A stretch of DNA of 64,000 bases from Pseudomonas sp. MUP55 (GCF_034043515.1 NZ_CP138214.1:1736001-1800000); one strand, 5' to 3'. Counted from the first letter of the stretch, positions 25,543-34,680 are shown. Numbers and translations are program-made. Notes: generated by a model not told the origin, from the letters alone.

Positions 25543-26444
25543 CGCGCCCACTTCTCCATGGCGAAGTCGACGAAAGCGCGCAGCTTGGGCAAGCGATAAC
25601 GGTCCTGGCGATACAGCAAGTGCATCGGGCGGCTGGACAGTTGATAGTGGGTCAGCAAGGCCACCAGCTTGCCGCTCTCCAGGTCCGGTTGCACCAGGGC
25701 ATCGGCCAGCATGATCACGCCCATGCCGTTTATGGCTGCCTGGCGCAAGCCTTGCGAGCTGTTGATGGTCAGGGAGCCGCTCACCGGAACCTCCACCTCG
25801 CCTTCCGCACCGGTCATGCGCCAAAGCTTGCTGGTGTCGCGCCAGTTGTCGGTTGCAGGGTAGGCAAACGCCAGGCAGTCGTGCTGGCGCAGGTCATCGG
25901 GCGTTGATGGGGTGCCACGTCGCGCCAGGTAGGCCGGTGATGCGCAAAGGGTAAGCGTGTAGGCCTGCATGGGCCTGGCGATCAGGCTGGAGGGTTCCAG
26001 TTCGCCAAGACGGATCGCTACGTCGAAGCCGCTGTCGACCAGGTCCATCCGTTCGTTGCTCAGCTTCACGTGCAGGTCGATCAGCGGGTAGCGCTGGGAA
26101 AATTCGCTCAGGGCCGGTGCCAGGCGTTCGGTGCCGAACACCGGGGGGGCGGTGATACGCAAACTGCCTTTAGGGGTTTCGCTGTGGATCTGCTCTGCCA
26201 GTAGCTCGGAGTCCGCCACCAGCCCCAGCACCTCCAGGCAGCGCTGGTAGTACTGCCCGCCAAATTCCGTGAGGCTTTGTTTGCGCGTGGTGCGTATCAG
26301 CAGGCTGACGCCCAGGCGTTGCTCCAGGGCGCGCAGGTGATTGCCGACCATGGTGGTCGACATCCCGCATTCCTGCGCGGCGGCGGTCATGCTGCCGGCC
26401 TCTACCACTTTGACGTACACCGACATCGCCTGGAACACGTCCAT
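25539..26444 (-). CDS. LysR-family transcriptional regulator (divergent to aminotransferase)
   Basis: A 301-residue LysR protein, from MDVFQAMSVYVKVVEAGSMTAAAQECGMSTTMVGNHLRALEQRLGVSLLIRTTRKQSLTEFG; an alternative start at 26468 adds eight residues. Effector domain about 90-300. It belongs to the DmlR/AaeR-like branch by its N-terminal pattern. It is divergent from a class III aminotransferase gene, the likely target. Confidence 0.88.
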   Translation of the reverse strand: MDVFQAMSVYVKVVEAGSMTAAAQECGMSTTMVGNHLRALEQRLGVSLLIRTTRKQSLTEFGGQYYQRCLEVLGLVADSELLAEQIHSETPKGSLRITAPPVFGTERLAPALSEFSQRYPLIDLHVKLSNERMDLVDSGFDVAIRLGELEPSSLIARPMQAYTLTLCASPAYLARRGTPSTPDDLRQHDCLAFAYPATDNWRDTSKLWRMTGAEGEVEVPVSGSLTINSSQGLRQAAINGMGVIMLADALVQPDLESGKLVALLTHYQLSSRPMHLLYRQDRYRLPKLRAFVDFAMEKWAR

Positions 26445-26547
26445 TATCAATCCCTGCTTCAAGGTCATTGCATCAAAGCGCAGTTTATCTACTCAGGGTG
26501 GCTAACGATACTGACGCTCTCTCACTGATTGACTGGAGCCTGCCACC

Positions 26548-27717
26548 ATGACCGCCGCCTGCCTGATGAGCACGTATCAACCCTTGGCCCTGAGCTTCAG
26601 CCGTGGCTTGGGCACGCGTCTGTGGGACCAGCAGGGCCGCGAATACCTGGACGCGGTTGCCGGCGTGGCGGTGACCAACGTCGGCCATTCCCACCCCCGG
26701 CTGGTCACGGCCATCCGCGAGCAGGCCGGGTTGCTGCTGCACACCTCCAACCTCTACAACATCGACTGGCAGCAGCGCCTTGCCCTGCGCCTGACCCAGT
26801 TATCCGGGCTGGACCGCGTGTTTTTCAATAACTCCGGGGCTGAAGCCAACGAGACGGCGTTGAAACTGGCGCGGTTGCATGGCTGGAAAAAAGGCATCGA
26901 GGAGCCGTTGGTGGTGGTGATGGAAAACGCCTTTCACGGGCGCACCCTGGGCACCATGGCGGCCAGTGACGGGCCTTCGGTGCGCTTGGGTTTTCAGCGC
27001 TTGCCGGGTGATTTCATCAAGGTGGGGTTTGGCGATATCGACGCATTGGAACGCATCACCCGGCAGTTCGGGCCGCGCATCGCCGCCGTGCTGTTGGAGC
27101 CGATCCAGGGCGAAAGTGGCGTGTTGCCCGCACCTCCCGGTTACCTGCAAGCCTTGCGCGATCACTGCACGCGCCACGGCTGGCTGATGATGCTTGATGA
27201 AATACAAACGGGCATTGGCCGGACCGGGACCTGGTTCGCCTTCCAGCACGACGGCATCGTCCCCGACGTGATGACCCTGGCCAAAGGGCTCGGCAACGGC
27301 GTGCCGATTGGCGCCTGCCTGGCCCGCGCCGCCGTGGCCCAGTTGTTCACGCCCGGCAGTCACGGCAGCACCTTCGGCGGCAACCCGCTGGCGTGTCGTG
27401 TCGGTTGCACGGTGCTGGACATCATCCAAGAGCAGGGCTTGTTGCACAACGCCGCGCAGCAGGGCGAACGCTTGCTGGCGCGGCTGCGGGTGGAATTGAG
27501 CGAGCACCCGCAGGTCGTGGCGATTCGTGGGCAGGGCTTGATGATTGGCATCGAACTGGCCAGCGCCCACCGTGACCTGGCCCAACGCGCGGCGCACGAA
27601 CATGGGCTGCTGATCAACGTGACGCGGGGCAAAGTGATCCGGCTGTTGCCGCCGCTCACGCTGGATGCCAAGGAAGTCGAGATGATCGTGCGGGCTATCA
27701 CGCGTCTATTGGACTGA
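26548..27717 (+). CDS. Class III aminotransferase, acetylornithine/GABA-type
   Basis: A 389-residue PLP enzyme resembling Arg[92 protein letters not shown] and the PLP lysine in [17 protein letters not shown]. The position away from arginine genes and divergent from a LysR regulator suggests a catabolic paralogue using an omega-amino acid or acylated ornithine rather than the biosynthetic ArgD. SD TGGAGC precedes the ATG. Confidence 0.85.
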   Translation: MTAACLMSTYQPLALSFSRGLGTRLWDQQGREYLDAVAGVAVTNVGHSHPRLVTAIREQAGLLLHTSNLYNIDWQQRLALRLTQLSGLDRVFFNNSGAEANETALKLARLHGWKKGIEEPLVVVMENAFHGRTLGTMAASDGPSVRLGFQRLPGDFIKVGFGDIDALERITRQFGPRIAAVLLEPIQGESGVLPAPPGYLQALRDHCTRHGWLMMLDEIQTGIGRTGTWFAFQHDGIVPDVMTLAKGLGNGVPIGACLARAAVAQLFTPGSHGSTFGGNPLACRVGCTVLDIIQEQGLLHNAAQQGERLLARLRVELSEHPQVVAIRGQGLMIGIELASAHRDLAQRAAHEHGLLINVTRGKVIRLLPPLTLDAKEVEMIVRAITRLLD

Positions 27718-27730
27718 AACCCGATCCATA

Positions 27731-27820
27731 TGTAGGAGCTGGCTTGCCTGCGAAGGCGGAGTGTCAGTCACCCGATTCATTGGCGGGTCTACCGATATCG
27801 GGAGCAAGCCCCCTCCCACA
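27731..27820. repeat. Hybrid repeat pair with two different arm types
   Basis: The left arm is TGTAGGAGCTGGCTTGCCTG (TGTAGGAGC class) and the right arm is ATCGGGAGCAAGCCCCCTCC (GTGGGAGGGGGCTTGC class). The two arms are still largely complementary. It lies between convergent aminotransferase and LysR genes. Confidence 0.75.
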
Positions 27821-27835
27821 GGGGATGCGTCACTT

Positions 27836-28750
27836 CTAGAGGTCATTACCGTTCAGCCATTCCTGGTTCAGGGTCTCTGTGTCTCCCAGGTATTCCAACA
27901 ACCAGGCCATGGCCGGGGACAGTTTGTTCTGCGCCCAGGCCACGCAGGACGGGCTGGCTGGGAAGGGCCGGTGCAGCTGCAGCGCCACCAGCTCACCGCG
28001 TTCTATCCACGGCAGCACCTGATGCGCCGGAGCCATGCCTACGCACAGCCCATCGCGCAGGCAGTCGATGGCCGAGGACCAGTTGGGTACCACCAGGCGG
28101 CGCTGGTTATCCAGGGTCCAGGTGTCGCGCTTGGGCAGGTTGCGCGAGGTGTCGGTCATGCACAGGGAGGCGAACGGGCGCAGTTGATCGTCACTGAGCA
28201 GGCCGCTGACGCTGGCCAGGGAATGCTTGGCGCTGACCACGCACAACCAGTTCAACAAGCCCATGTCGCGAAAGGTGAAGTGGCTGGCCACCGGCACCGC
28301 GCTGGTGGCGCCGATCACGATGTCGGTGCGCTCGTCCGCCAAGGCATCCCATACGCCGTTGTACACCTCGTATTCGAGCAGCAATTCCACTTCGGGAAAC
28401 TGCCGATAGAAATCCAGCACCAACTGCCGACAGCGCTGCGGCTTGACGATGGAGTCAACCGCCACCTTCAGTTGACCGCTCCAGCCATTGGCCACTTGCT
28501 GGCACAGGCGCCGTGTGCCGAGCATTTTTTTCATCACGCCACGGGCTTCGTCTATAAACAGGCGGCCGGCGGGCGTCAGCTCCACGTCGCGGTGGCGCCG
28601 TATAAACAGGGGGACCGCCAGCCACTCCTCAATCTGACGCACCGTATAGCTGATGGCCGACGGTACGCGATGCAGTTCCTGCGCGGCGGCGCTGAAGCTG
28701 CCGTGGCGTGCGACGGCATCCACTACATCCAGCGAGTATTCGGACCACAT
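27836..28750 (-). CDS. LysR-family transcriptional regulator (divergent to Bcr-type MFS)
   Basis: A 304-residue LysR protein starting at ATG 28750 (MWSEYSLDVVDAVARHGSFSAAAQELHRVPSAISYTVRQIEEWLAVPLFIRR); the in-frame TTG at 28765 is less likely. The effector domain begins near 90. It resembles the PunR/YdhB branch, regulators found beside Bcr/CflA-type transporters. It is divergent from such an MFS gene 122 bases away; an ATTG-N11-CAAT site lies between. Confidence 0.88.
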   Translation of the reverse strand: MWSEYSLDVVDAVARHGSFSAAAQELHRVPSAISYTVRQIEEWLAVPLFIRRHRDVELTPAGRLFIDEARGVMKKMLGTRRLCQQVANGWSGQLKVAVDSIVKPQRCRQLVLDFYRQFPEVELLLEYEVYNGVWDALADERTDIVIGATSAVPVASHFTFRDMGLLNWLCVVSAKHSLASVSGLLSDDQLRPFASLCMTDTSRNLPKRDTWTLDNQRRLVVPNWSSAIDCLRDGLCVGMAPAHQVLPWIERGELVALQLHRPFPASPSCVAWAQNKLSPAMAWLLEYLGDTETLNQEWLNGNDL

Positions 28751-28769
28751 GGCGGCTGCCTTCAAAATT

Positions 28770-28788
28770 ATTGATAGGAATGTCCAAT
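28770..28788. promoter_or_regulatory. LysR-type ATTG-N11-CAAT operator candidate
   Basis: ATTG (28770-28773) and CAAT (28785-28788) flank exactly 11 bases, a T-N11-A LysR box embedded in a longer AT-rich dyad. It lies 20 bases upstream of the LysR start and about 85 upstream of the MFS start. Confidence 0.55.
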
Positions 28789-28872
28789 TATTATCGCTTC
28801 ACAGGGAAACTGTCGGCTTCATAATGGGCCCCAGTCAGCAAATAGTTTGATGGCAGGATCTACAAGGCTTCA

Positions 28873-30051
28873 ATGAAAAATTCTTTTGGTTTCACAGGGT
28901 ATCTGGCGGGGCTGAGCATGCTCGGTTATCTCGCCATGGACATGTATCTGCCGGCGTTTGGCGCCATGGGCACGCAGTTGCAGATTGGCGCCGGCGCCGT
29001 GGGCGCCAGCTTGAGTATTTTCCTGGCCGGTTTTGCCGTAGGGCAATTGCTCTGGGGCCCATTGTCCGACCGGCTCGGGCGCAAGCCGGTGCTGCTCACC
29101 GGGTTGAGCCTGTTTGTGTTGGGGTGCCTCGGCATGTTCTGGGTGCAGACTGCGCCGCAACTCTGGGCGTTGCGTTTTATCCAGGCGATCGGCGTGTGTT
29201 CCGCCGCCGTGAGCTGGCAGGCACTGGTGATTGATCGCTACCCGGCCGACAAGGCTCACCGCGTGTTCGCCAGTATCATGCCGCTGATGTCGCTGTCGCC
29301 GGCATTGGCGCCGTTGTTGGGCGCGATGGTGCTGAACCACTTTGGCTGGCAGGCGATTTTTGGCGTGTTGCTGGGCGTGTCGTTGCTCTTGCTGCTGCCA
29401 ACCGTGTTTCTGCGCAGCCCGCCCAAGCGTGAGGCCGACGAACCTGTGCGCCTGGGCTATGGGCAGTTGCTCACCTCAAGGATATTCACGGGCAATGTGA
29501 TGATATTCGCCGCCTGCTCCGCCAGTTTCTTTGCCTGGCTGACCGCGTCGCCGTTCATCCTTGGCGCCATGGGTTACAGCCCGAACGACATCGGCCTCAG
29601 TTACTTATTGCCGACCCTGGCGTTTCTCATTGGCGGCTACAGTTGCCGCAGCGCCTTGCAGCGCCTGCCGGGCAAGACCCTGCTGCCGTGGCTGCTCGGC
29701 TTCTATTGCCTGAGCATGGTGGCGTTGTATCTGGTTGCGACCCTGACAGTGCCGACCCTTACTACCTTGCTTATTCCGTTCTGCCTGATGGCGCTGTGCA
29801 ACGGTGCCAGCTACCCCATCGTAGTGGCGAATGCACTGATGCCGTTTGCGGAAAATTCCGGCAAGGCGGCGGCGCTGCAAAATACCCTGCAGCTGGGCCT
29901 GTGCTTTCTCGCCAGCCTGGTGGTGTCTTCAATGATCGAGCAACCGCTGTTGATTACTGCGATCGTGATGCTGGCGACCGCGCCGCTGGCGGTGCTGGGT
30001 TATTGGCTGGCACGTCCGAAGGCCGGGCGTTCGGCGCTGGCAAACGCTTAA
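28873..30051 (+). CDS. Bcr/CflA-family MFS efflux or purine transporter
   Basis: A 392-residue, 12-helix MFS protein of the DHA1 Bcr/CflA type: [59 protein letters not shown] carries motif A ([11 protein letters not shown]). [23 protein letters not shown] is motif B-C. The PunC subgroup of this family moves purine nucleosides and is controlled by a divergent LysR (PunR), as here; drug export is the other common role. Sequence alone does not decide between them. Confidence 0.85.
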   Translation: MKNSFGFTGYLAGLSMLGYLAMDMYLPAFGAMGTQLQIGAGAVGASLSIFLAGFAVGQLLWGPLSDRLGRKPVLLTGLSLFVLGCLGMFWVQTAPQLWALRFIQAIGVCSAAVSWQALVIDRYPADKAHRVFASIMPLMSLSPALAPLLGAMVLNHFGWQAIFGVLLGVSLLLLLPTVFLRSPPKREADEPVRLGYGQLLTSRIFTGNVMIFAACSASFFAWLTASPFILGAMGYSPNDIGLSYLLPTLAFLIGGYSCRSALQRLPGKTLLPWLLGFYCLSMVALYLVATLTVPTLTTLLIPFCLMALCNGASYPIVVANALMPFAENSGKAAALQNTLQLGLCFLASLVVSSMIEQPLLITAIVMLATAPLAVLGYWLARPKAGRSALANA

Positions 30052-30068
30052 GCTGATAACGGGGTCAA

Positions 30069-30163
30069 AAATGTGGGAGGGGGCTTGCCCCCGATAACGG
30101 AGTGTCAGTGCCAGCTAGGCTAGCTGATCCACCGCTATCGGGGGCAAGCCCCCTCCCACATTT
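30069..30163. repeat. REP-type inverted pair
   Basis: Facing GTGGGAGGGGGCTTGCCCCC arms with the spacer GTGTCAGTGCCAGCTAGGCT and an AGCTAGGCTAGCT palindrome. The same spacer is found at 32690-32783. Confidence 0.92.
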
Positions 30164-30196
30164 GGATTGAGTTAATTCAGTGATTTAAGTGGACGC

Positions 30197-31030
30197 CTAG
30201 AACGTCACTTCGATATTCACCGTCGGCGTCGATGTGCGGCTACCCCGGCCACCGTCCACGCCGAACTTGTTGTGCCAGTACTCGTAGCCCACGCCCAGGT
30301 AGAGGTTCGGCTTGACGCTCTTGCCCGGCCGCACCGCCACCATCAGCGCGGTGCGCATCAGGGCCTCCGGCGCGGTATCGCGGCCGTGATAGTCCTCGCC
30401 TTTGTCCCCCACGTAATTGATGAAACCCTGGAATTTGGCCGCATGGTTGGCGATCTCGAAAGGGCGCATCCACGTCAGATTGAGCATGTAGGTGTCGTCG
30501 AAGGTGTGGTTCGATTCCTTCGCCCCGGGAATGCCGGTGTGGTTCTTTTCCTTGTAGTACATCAGGCTCAGGTCCAGCACACCGACGGTGTTGAATTTCA
30601 AGGTGGGGCCGATCACCAGTGCGCGTTTTTTGGCGGAGGCAAAATTGTTGTTGCGGTTGGCGTCGAAGCCCAGCGTCAGCGCGTAGTCCTTGATCAGCCC
30701 GGTGCCCAGCGGCGTGTCCAATACCCGTGAGGCATACAGCTGGTGCCGGTACACCGCGTACACCTCGCTGCCACCGTGGTCGGTGCCCTTGCGCGGGTCT
30801 TTGCTGTCGGACAGGAACACATCCAGGTTGAGAAAGTTGCTGCCGTACTGGTAGCCGCTGGCGTGGGTGAAGCTGTAGATGCGCTTGCTGAAGTCGTCGG
30901 GGTTGTTGGGGTTGGTGAAGTGCTGGCCGTAGCGAAACCCTACGCTGTTGTTCATCCATTCCACTGCGACTGCCTCCCCGCCGCCGAGGAGGGTCAATGC
31001 GACGGTGGCGCCCTGCAATGCCTTTTTCAT
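30197..31030 (-). CDS. Outer-membrane beta-barrel channel, Tsx/OmpK-like
   Basis: A 277-residue exported protein: signal MKKALQGATVALTLLGGGEAVAVE, then alternating amphipathic strands (FLNLDVFLSDS, VGVLDLSLMYYKE, LYLGVGYEYWHNKFG) ending in the terminal Phe typical of outer-membrane barrels (VNIEVTF). WMNNSVGFRYGQHFTNP resembles the nucleoside-specific Tsx/OmpK family. It is divergent from an NCS2 purine permease, so it is inferred to let purines or nucleosides across the outer membrane. Confidence 0.72.
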   Translation of the reverse strand: MKKALQGATVALTLLGGGEAVAVEWMNNSVGFRYGQHFTNPNNPDDFSKRIYSFTHASGYQYGSNFLNLDVFLSDSKDPRKGTDHGGSEVYAVYRHQLYASRVLDTPLGTGLIKDYALTLGFDANRNNNFASAKKRALVIGPTLKFNTVGVLDLSLMYYKEKNHTGIPGAKESNHTFDDTYMLNLTWMRPFEIANHAAKFQGFINYVGDKGEDYHGRDTAPEALMRTALMVAVRPGKSVKPNLYLGVGYEYWHNKFGVDGGRGSRTSTPTVNIEVTF

Positions 31031-31111
31031 TCTGTTGGGTCCTTTGGCGTTCTGGCTTATAGCGGCCGGATTGTTTTTGTAACGCCGCGGCAGGGTATCT
31101 TGTTCGATTGA

Positions 31112-31156
31112 TTGTATACAACTCTATGGACATACAGTCTCGACATTGCATACAGT
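31112..31156. promoter_or_regulatory. TTGTATACAA palindrome and repeated CATACAGT half-sites
   Basis: A perfect 10-bp palindrome TTGTATACAA is at 31112-31121. CATACAGT is repeated at 31131-31138 and 31149-31156, 18 bases apart. All lie in the 158-base gap between the divergent porin and permease genes and look like sites of a shared regulator. Confidence 0.5.
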
Positions 31157-31188
31157 GAGCGCACAACAAAAACAGAGAACCCCTCACC

Positions 31189-32691
31189 ATGACTATCCCT
31201 AAGGCGTCACCGCAGCGGCCCGAAGATGAAAATCTCGGCGTCGCCGCCAACATGGCTTACGGCCTGCAGCATGTGCTCACCATGTATGGCGGTATCGTTG
31301 CCGTACCCTTGATCGTCGGCCAAGCGGCCGGGTTGTCGCCAGCGGATATCGGCCTGCTGATCGCCGCATCGTTGTTTGCCGGTGGCCTGGCCACGTTGTT
31401 GCAAACCCTGGGTTTGCCGTTCTTCGGTTGTCAGTTGCCGCTGGTACAGGGTGTGTCATTCGCCGGTGTGGCGACGATGGTGGCGATCGTTGGCAGCGAC
31501 GGGGCAGGGGGCGTGCCGGCGATTCTCGGCGCGGTCATGGCCGCCTCGTTCATTGGTTTATTGATTACTCCGGTGTTCTCGCGCATCACCAAATTCTTCC
31601 CGCCGTTGGTGACGGGCATCGTGATTACCACCATCGGCCTGACCCTGATGCCCGTGGCGGCGCGCTGGGCCATGGGCGGCAACAGTCGCGCGGCGGATTT
31701 CGGCAGCATGCCAAATATCGGCCTGGCGGCGCTGACGCTGGTGCTGGTGCTGTTGCTGAGCAAAATCGGCAGTGCAGCCATTTCGCGCTTGTCGATTTTG
31801 CTCGCGATGGTGATTGGCACCGTGATCGCGGTGTTCCTGGGCATGGCTGACTTCTCTGCGGTCACCCAGGGGCCCATGTTCGGTTTCCCCACGCCTTTCC
31901 ATTTCGGCATGCCGACCTTTCACGTGGCGGCGATCATTTCCATGTGCATCGTGGTGATGGTCACGCTGGTGGAAACCTCGGCGGACATCCTGGCGGTGGG
32001 CGAGATCATCGACACTAAAGTCGACTCCAAACGCCTCGGCAACGGCCTGCGCGCCGACATGCTGTCGAGCATGTTCGCGCCGATCTTCGGTTCATTCACG
32101 CAAAGTGCCTTCGCCCAGAACGTCGGCCTGGTGGCGGTTACCGGGGTGAAGAGTCGATTTGTGGTGGCAACCGGCGGGGTATTTCTGGTGGTGCTTGGCC
32201 TGCTGCCGTTCATGGGCCGGGTGATTGCCGCCGTGCCCACCTCGGTGCTAGGCGGTGCCGGCATTGTGCTGTTCGGCACGGTGGCGGCCAGCGGCATTCG
32301 CACGCTGTCCAAGGTGGATTACCGCAACAACATGAACCTGATCATCGTGGCCACGAGTATCGGTTTCGGCATGATCCCCATCGCCGCACCCAGCTTCTAT
32401 GACCAGTTTCCCAGCTGGTTCGCGACCATTTTCCATTCGGGCATCAGCTCGTCGGCGATCATGGCGATCTTGCTGAACCTGACGTTCAACCATTTCACCG
32501 CCGGCAACTCGGACCAGCAATCGGTATTCGTGGCGGGCACCGAGCGCAGTTTGTGCTTTCGTGACGTCGCGGCGTTGCGCGATGGCGATTACTACCGAGG
32601 CGGGAAGTTGTTCGATGCCGAGGGCAAGGAGATTCCGTTGGTGGCAGATGCTTTGAGAAAAACATCAAAGCCTGAGCCTACCGAAGTCTAA
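31189..32691 (+). CDS. NCS2-family xanthine/uric acid permease
   Basis: A 500-residue, 14-helix nucleobase-cation symporter. Family signatures: GLQHVLTMYGGIVAVPLIVG in helix 1, the QGVSFAG loop, FPPLVTGIVITTIGLTLMPVA, and LVETSADILAVGEI plus GSFTQSAFAQNVGLVAVTGVKSR in the substrate region. The NxGxxxxT-like signature points to the xanthine/urate branch (UacT/PbuX-like). A hydrophilic tail of about 60 residues follows the last helix. Its stop codon overlaps the first bases of a REP element. Co-regulation with the divergent porin is likely. Confidence 0.9.
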   Translation: MTIPKASPQRPEDENLGVAANMAYGLQHVLTMYGGIVAVPLIVGQAAGLSPADIGLLIAASLFAGGLATLLQTLGLPFFGCQLPLVQGVSFAGVATMVAIVGSDGAGGVPAILGAVMAASFIGLLITPVFSRITKFFPPLVTGIVITTIGLTLMPVAARWAMGGNSRAADFGSMPNIGLAALTLVLVLLLSKIGSAAISRLSILLAMVIGTVIAVFLGMADFSAVTQGPMFGFPTPFHFGMPTFHVAAIISMCIVVMVTLVETSADILAVGEIIDTKVDSKRLGNGLRADMLSSMFAPIFGSFTQSAFAQNVGLVAVTGVKSRFVVATGGVFLVVLGLLPFMGRVIAAVPTSVLGGAGIVLFGTVAASGIRTLSKVDYRNNMNLIIVATSIGFGMIPIAAPSFYDQFPSWFATIFHSGISSSAIMAILLNLTFNHFTAGNSDQQSVFVAGTERSLCFRDVAALRDGDYYRGGKLFDAEGKEIPLVADALRKTSKPEPTEV

Positions 32692-32783
32692 ATGTGGGAG
32701 GGGGCTTGCTCCCGATAGCGGTGTGTCAGTGTCAGCTAGGCTAGCTGATCCACCGCTATCGGGGGCAAGCCCCCTCCCACATT
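32690..32783. repeat. REP-type inverted pair overlapping the permease stop codon
   Basis: Starts within the TAA of the permease gene and ends a few bases from the hydrolase stop. It is nearly identical, spacer included, to the element at 30069-30163. Confidence 0.92.
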
Positions 32784-32789
32784 TGCAAT

Positions 32790-33722
32790 TCAGCTGGCTT
32801 TGAGGGCTGTGTGCTGCATTGAACACACCTCATCCAGAAACTTCACCACGGTGCCCATGCACGCTTGGCGTTCTTCCACATGGGGCATGTGGCTGGAGTC
32901 TTCAAACAGCGCCCAGCGCACATCCGCGATTTCATCCAGGAACGGCTTGACCACCAGCGGCGTGGCTTCGTCATGACGACCGGAGATCACCAGGGTCGGC
33001 ACCTGGATGGCCGACAGGCGACCTATCACGTTCCAATCCTTCAAGCTGCCGATCACATGGAACTCGGTCGGGCCGCTCATGGCGTGGTACACGGTCGGGT
33101 CGGCGTCGACCTGGGCAAAGGTGCGCGCCACTTCTTCCGGCCACGGGTTGACCCGGCATACGTGCTGATCGTAGAAAATCCGCGAGGCGGCCTGGTATTC
33201 GGGGTCCTGGTAGTTGCCGGTGGCTTCATGCTTGAGCAAGGTTTCATGCACGCCTTCTGGCAACAACTGGCGCAGCCGATTGGCCTCGCTGACCCAGGTG
33301 CGCATGCACGTCGGGGAATTGGCCGGGATAAACGCGCGCAGGCCCTTGGGCTGCAAGATGGCATGCTCGCTGCCGAGCATGCCGCCCCAGGACTGCCCGA
33401 GGATCGCGTAGTTGTCGCTGATTTGCAGGTGGTCGAGCAGGTTGTTCAACTCGTCGAGGAACAGGCTGATGGTCCAGAACGCGGAGGGTTTTTCAGGCAA
33501 GTGCGTAGAGCGACCGTTGCCCAATTGGTCGTAATGAATGACCGCATGGCCGCTGGCGGCCACATCCTTGAATGCGTCGACGTAATCGTGGGTGCAGCCA
33601 GGGCCGCCATGGATGATCACCAGCGGTGTGCGGCCTGTGCTCAGGTCACCGGTGATGCGATACCAGGTCTGATAGGCGCCGAAGGGCGCGTAGCCTTCGC
33701 GGACTTTGTCGATGAATTCCAT
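32790..33722 (-). CDS. Proline-iminopeptidase-like alpha/beta hydrolase (S33), PipA-like
   Basis: A 310-residue alpha/beta hydrolase. ATG at 33722 ([15 protein letters not shown]). Oxyanion motif HGGPG at 38-42, nucleophile S111 in GQSWGG, acid Asp in SGRHDE and catalytic His in SSHMPHVEE. This is the S33 proline-iminopeptidase pattern: removal of N-terminal proline from peptides, or an amidase role. No signal peptide. In other plant-associated Pseudomonas such a gene flanks the LuxR solo PipR. A lux-box-like dyad lies 62 bases upstream of the ATG. Confidence 0.85.
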   Translation of the reverse strand: MEFIDKVREGYAPFGAYQTWYRITGDLSTGRTPLVIIHGGPGCTHDYVDAFKDVAASGHAVIHYDQLGNGRSTHLPEKPSAFWTISLFLDELNNLLDHLQISDNYAILGQSWGGMLGSEHAILQPKGLRAFIPANSPTCMRTWVSEANRLRQLLPEGVHETLLKHEATGNYQDPEYQAASRIFYDQHVCRVNPWPEEVARTFAQVDADPTVYHAMSGPTEFHVIGSLKDWNVIGRLSAIQVPTLVISGRHDEATPLVVKPFLDEIADVRWALFEDSSHMPHVEERQACMGTVVKFLDEVCSMQHTALKAS

Positions 33723-33783
33723 TTCGTACCCTGCTTTGAAAAAAAGGATCAGGGCTACGATAGTCTGCACGCCACGTTTAGGT

Positions 33784-33803
33784 AACTAGCAAAACAGCTA
33801 GGT
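33784..33803. promoter_or_regulatory. lux-box-like dyad upstream of the minus-strand hydrolase
   Basis: AACTAGC and GCTAGGT half-sites are spaced to give a 20-bp dyad (AxCTA-N10-TAGxT). It has the same length and arms as the site at 34661-34680. It lies just downstream of the LuxR gene and upstream of the hydrolase start. Confidence 0.6.
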
Positions 33804-33815
33804 TTTTGCGAAGGA

Positions 33816-34601
33816 TCATTCGTCCAGTAGCCGGTAGTGCGTGGCGCGTACCACCGCCTGCACGCGGTTCTTGGCCCCCAATTTGTGCATGGCGGACGCC
33901 AGGTGCAGGGTGACCACCGCCAGCGAACGGCTCAATTGCGTGGCGATCTCGGCTGCAGTGAGGCCGTCGGCGGCCCATTTCAGGCATTCGCGCTCGCGTT
34001 TGGTCAGGTGGATATGCGGGTAGGTGCGCAACGCTTTGTTAAACAAAGGATAAGCCGCTTCCTGTAACGCATGGCTGATCACGCTGAAGTCCGACAGGGT
34101 GTGCTGCGCATCCTTCAATACGGTGCTCGCCTTGCCGGTGCGCAAGCCGGTCAGCGAGGCGAAGCCTCCGCGGGGCAGGTGGATCGGTACGCTGACGCCA
34201 CAGGTCAGCTGCTGTTCGTGCAGGTAGGAAGAAACCGGTGCGTGGCACGGGTCGATAATCTTCTGCAGTGCCGTCTCGGCCTTGGCCTCATAAGACCAGA
34301 CGAAGGGCGACACGCTGCTCAAGGCCAGGTGTTGCACCGGATCGATCTGGTAGAACCCTTCGCTGCACCACAAGGCGTGCCAGTCGGTCGGCGTGTTGCG
34401 CAGTTGCAGCACCGAGGGCGTGATCAGCGCACCATTGAGGTCGATGGGCACCGGCGTGTAGTCGTACACCAGCGCATCGAAGCCCAGCTGCTGGGCGAGG
34501 ATAAACGTATTGTCCATCTGCTCGTCCAGGCTCCTGCCTGGCATCAGACGATTATTGAAGGCAGTTAGCTTGGCCAGCATCCGTTCTGCTCCCGAATTCA
34601 T
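33816..34601 (-). CDS. pipR: LuxR solo of the plant-signal (PipR/PsoR/OryR) type
   Basis: A 261-residue regulator from MNSGAERMLAK (ATG 34601); a longer start at 34634 adds 11 residues. The N-terminal autoinducer-binding-like domain is about 15-165, the C-terminal LuxR HTH about 190-255 (HLTKRERECLKWAADGLTAAEIATQLSRSLAVVTLHLASAMHKLGAKNRVQAV). In the ligand pocket, DWHALWCSEGFYQIDPV keeps the Trp and Asp-Pro of AHL receptors but has Trp where they have Tyr61, a change seen in plant-responsive solos. No luxI gene is nearby. Flanking peptidase and peptide-transporter genes match the PipR locus. Confidence 0.82.
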   Translation of the reverse strand: MNSGAERMLAKLTAFNNRLMPGRSLDEQMDNTFILAQQLGFDALVYDYTPVPIDLNGALITPSVLQLRNTPTDWHALWCSEGFYQIDPVQHLALSSVSPFVWSYEAKAETALQKIIDPCHAPVSSYLHEQQLTCGVSVPIHLPRGGFASLTGLRTGKASTVLKDAQHTLSDFSVISHALQEAAYPLFNKALRTYPHIHLTKRERECLKWAADGLTAAEIATQLSRSLAVVTLHLASAMHKLGAKNRVQAVVRATHYRLLDE

Positions 34602-34660
34602 TTGAATCTCGACTTGCTGCAAGTAGAATGCCACGCCCCGGCGAAGGACTGCCAGGCCAA

Positions 34661-34680
34661 ACCTATAAGAAGTACTAGGT
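34661..34680. promoter_or_regulatory. lux-box-like dyad upstream of hydrolase-ABC operon
   Basis: ACCTA (34661-34665) and TAGGT (34676-34680) are perfect inverted arms separated by 10 bases, exactly lux-box geometry. It is 84 bases before the ATG of the plus-strand hydrolase and 60 bases upstream of the LuxR gene start. Confidence 0.65.
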
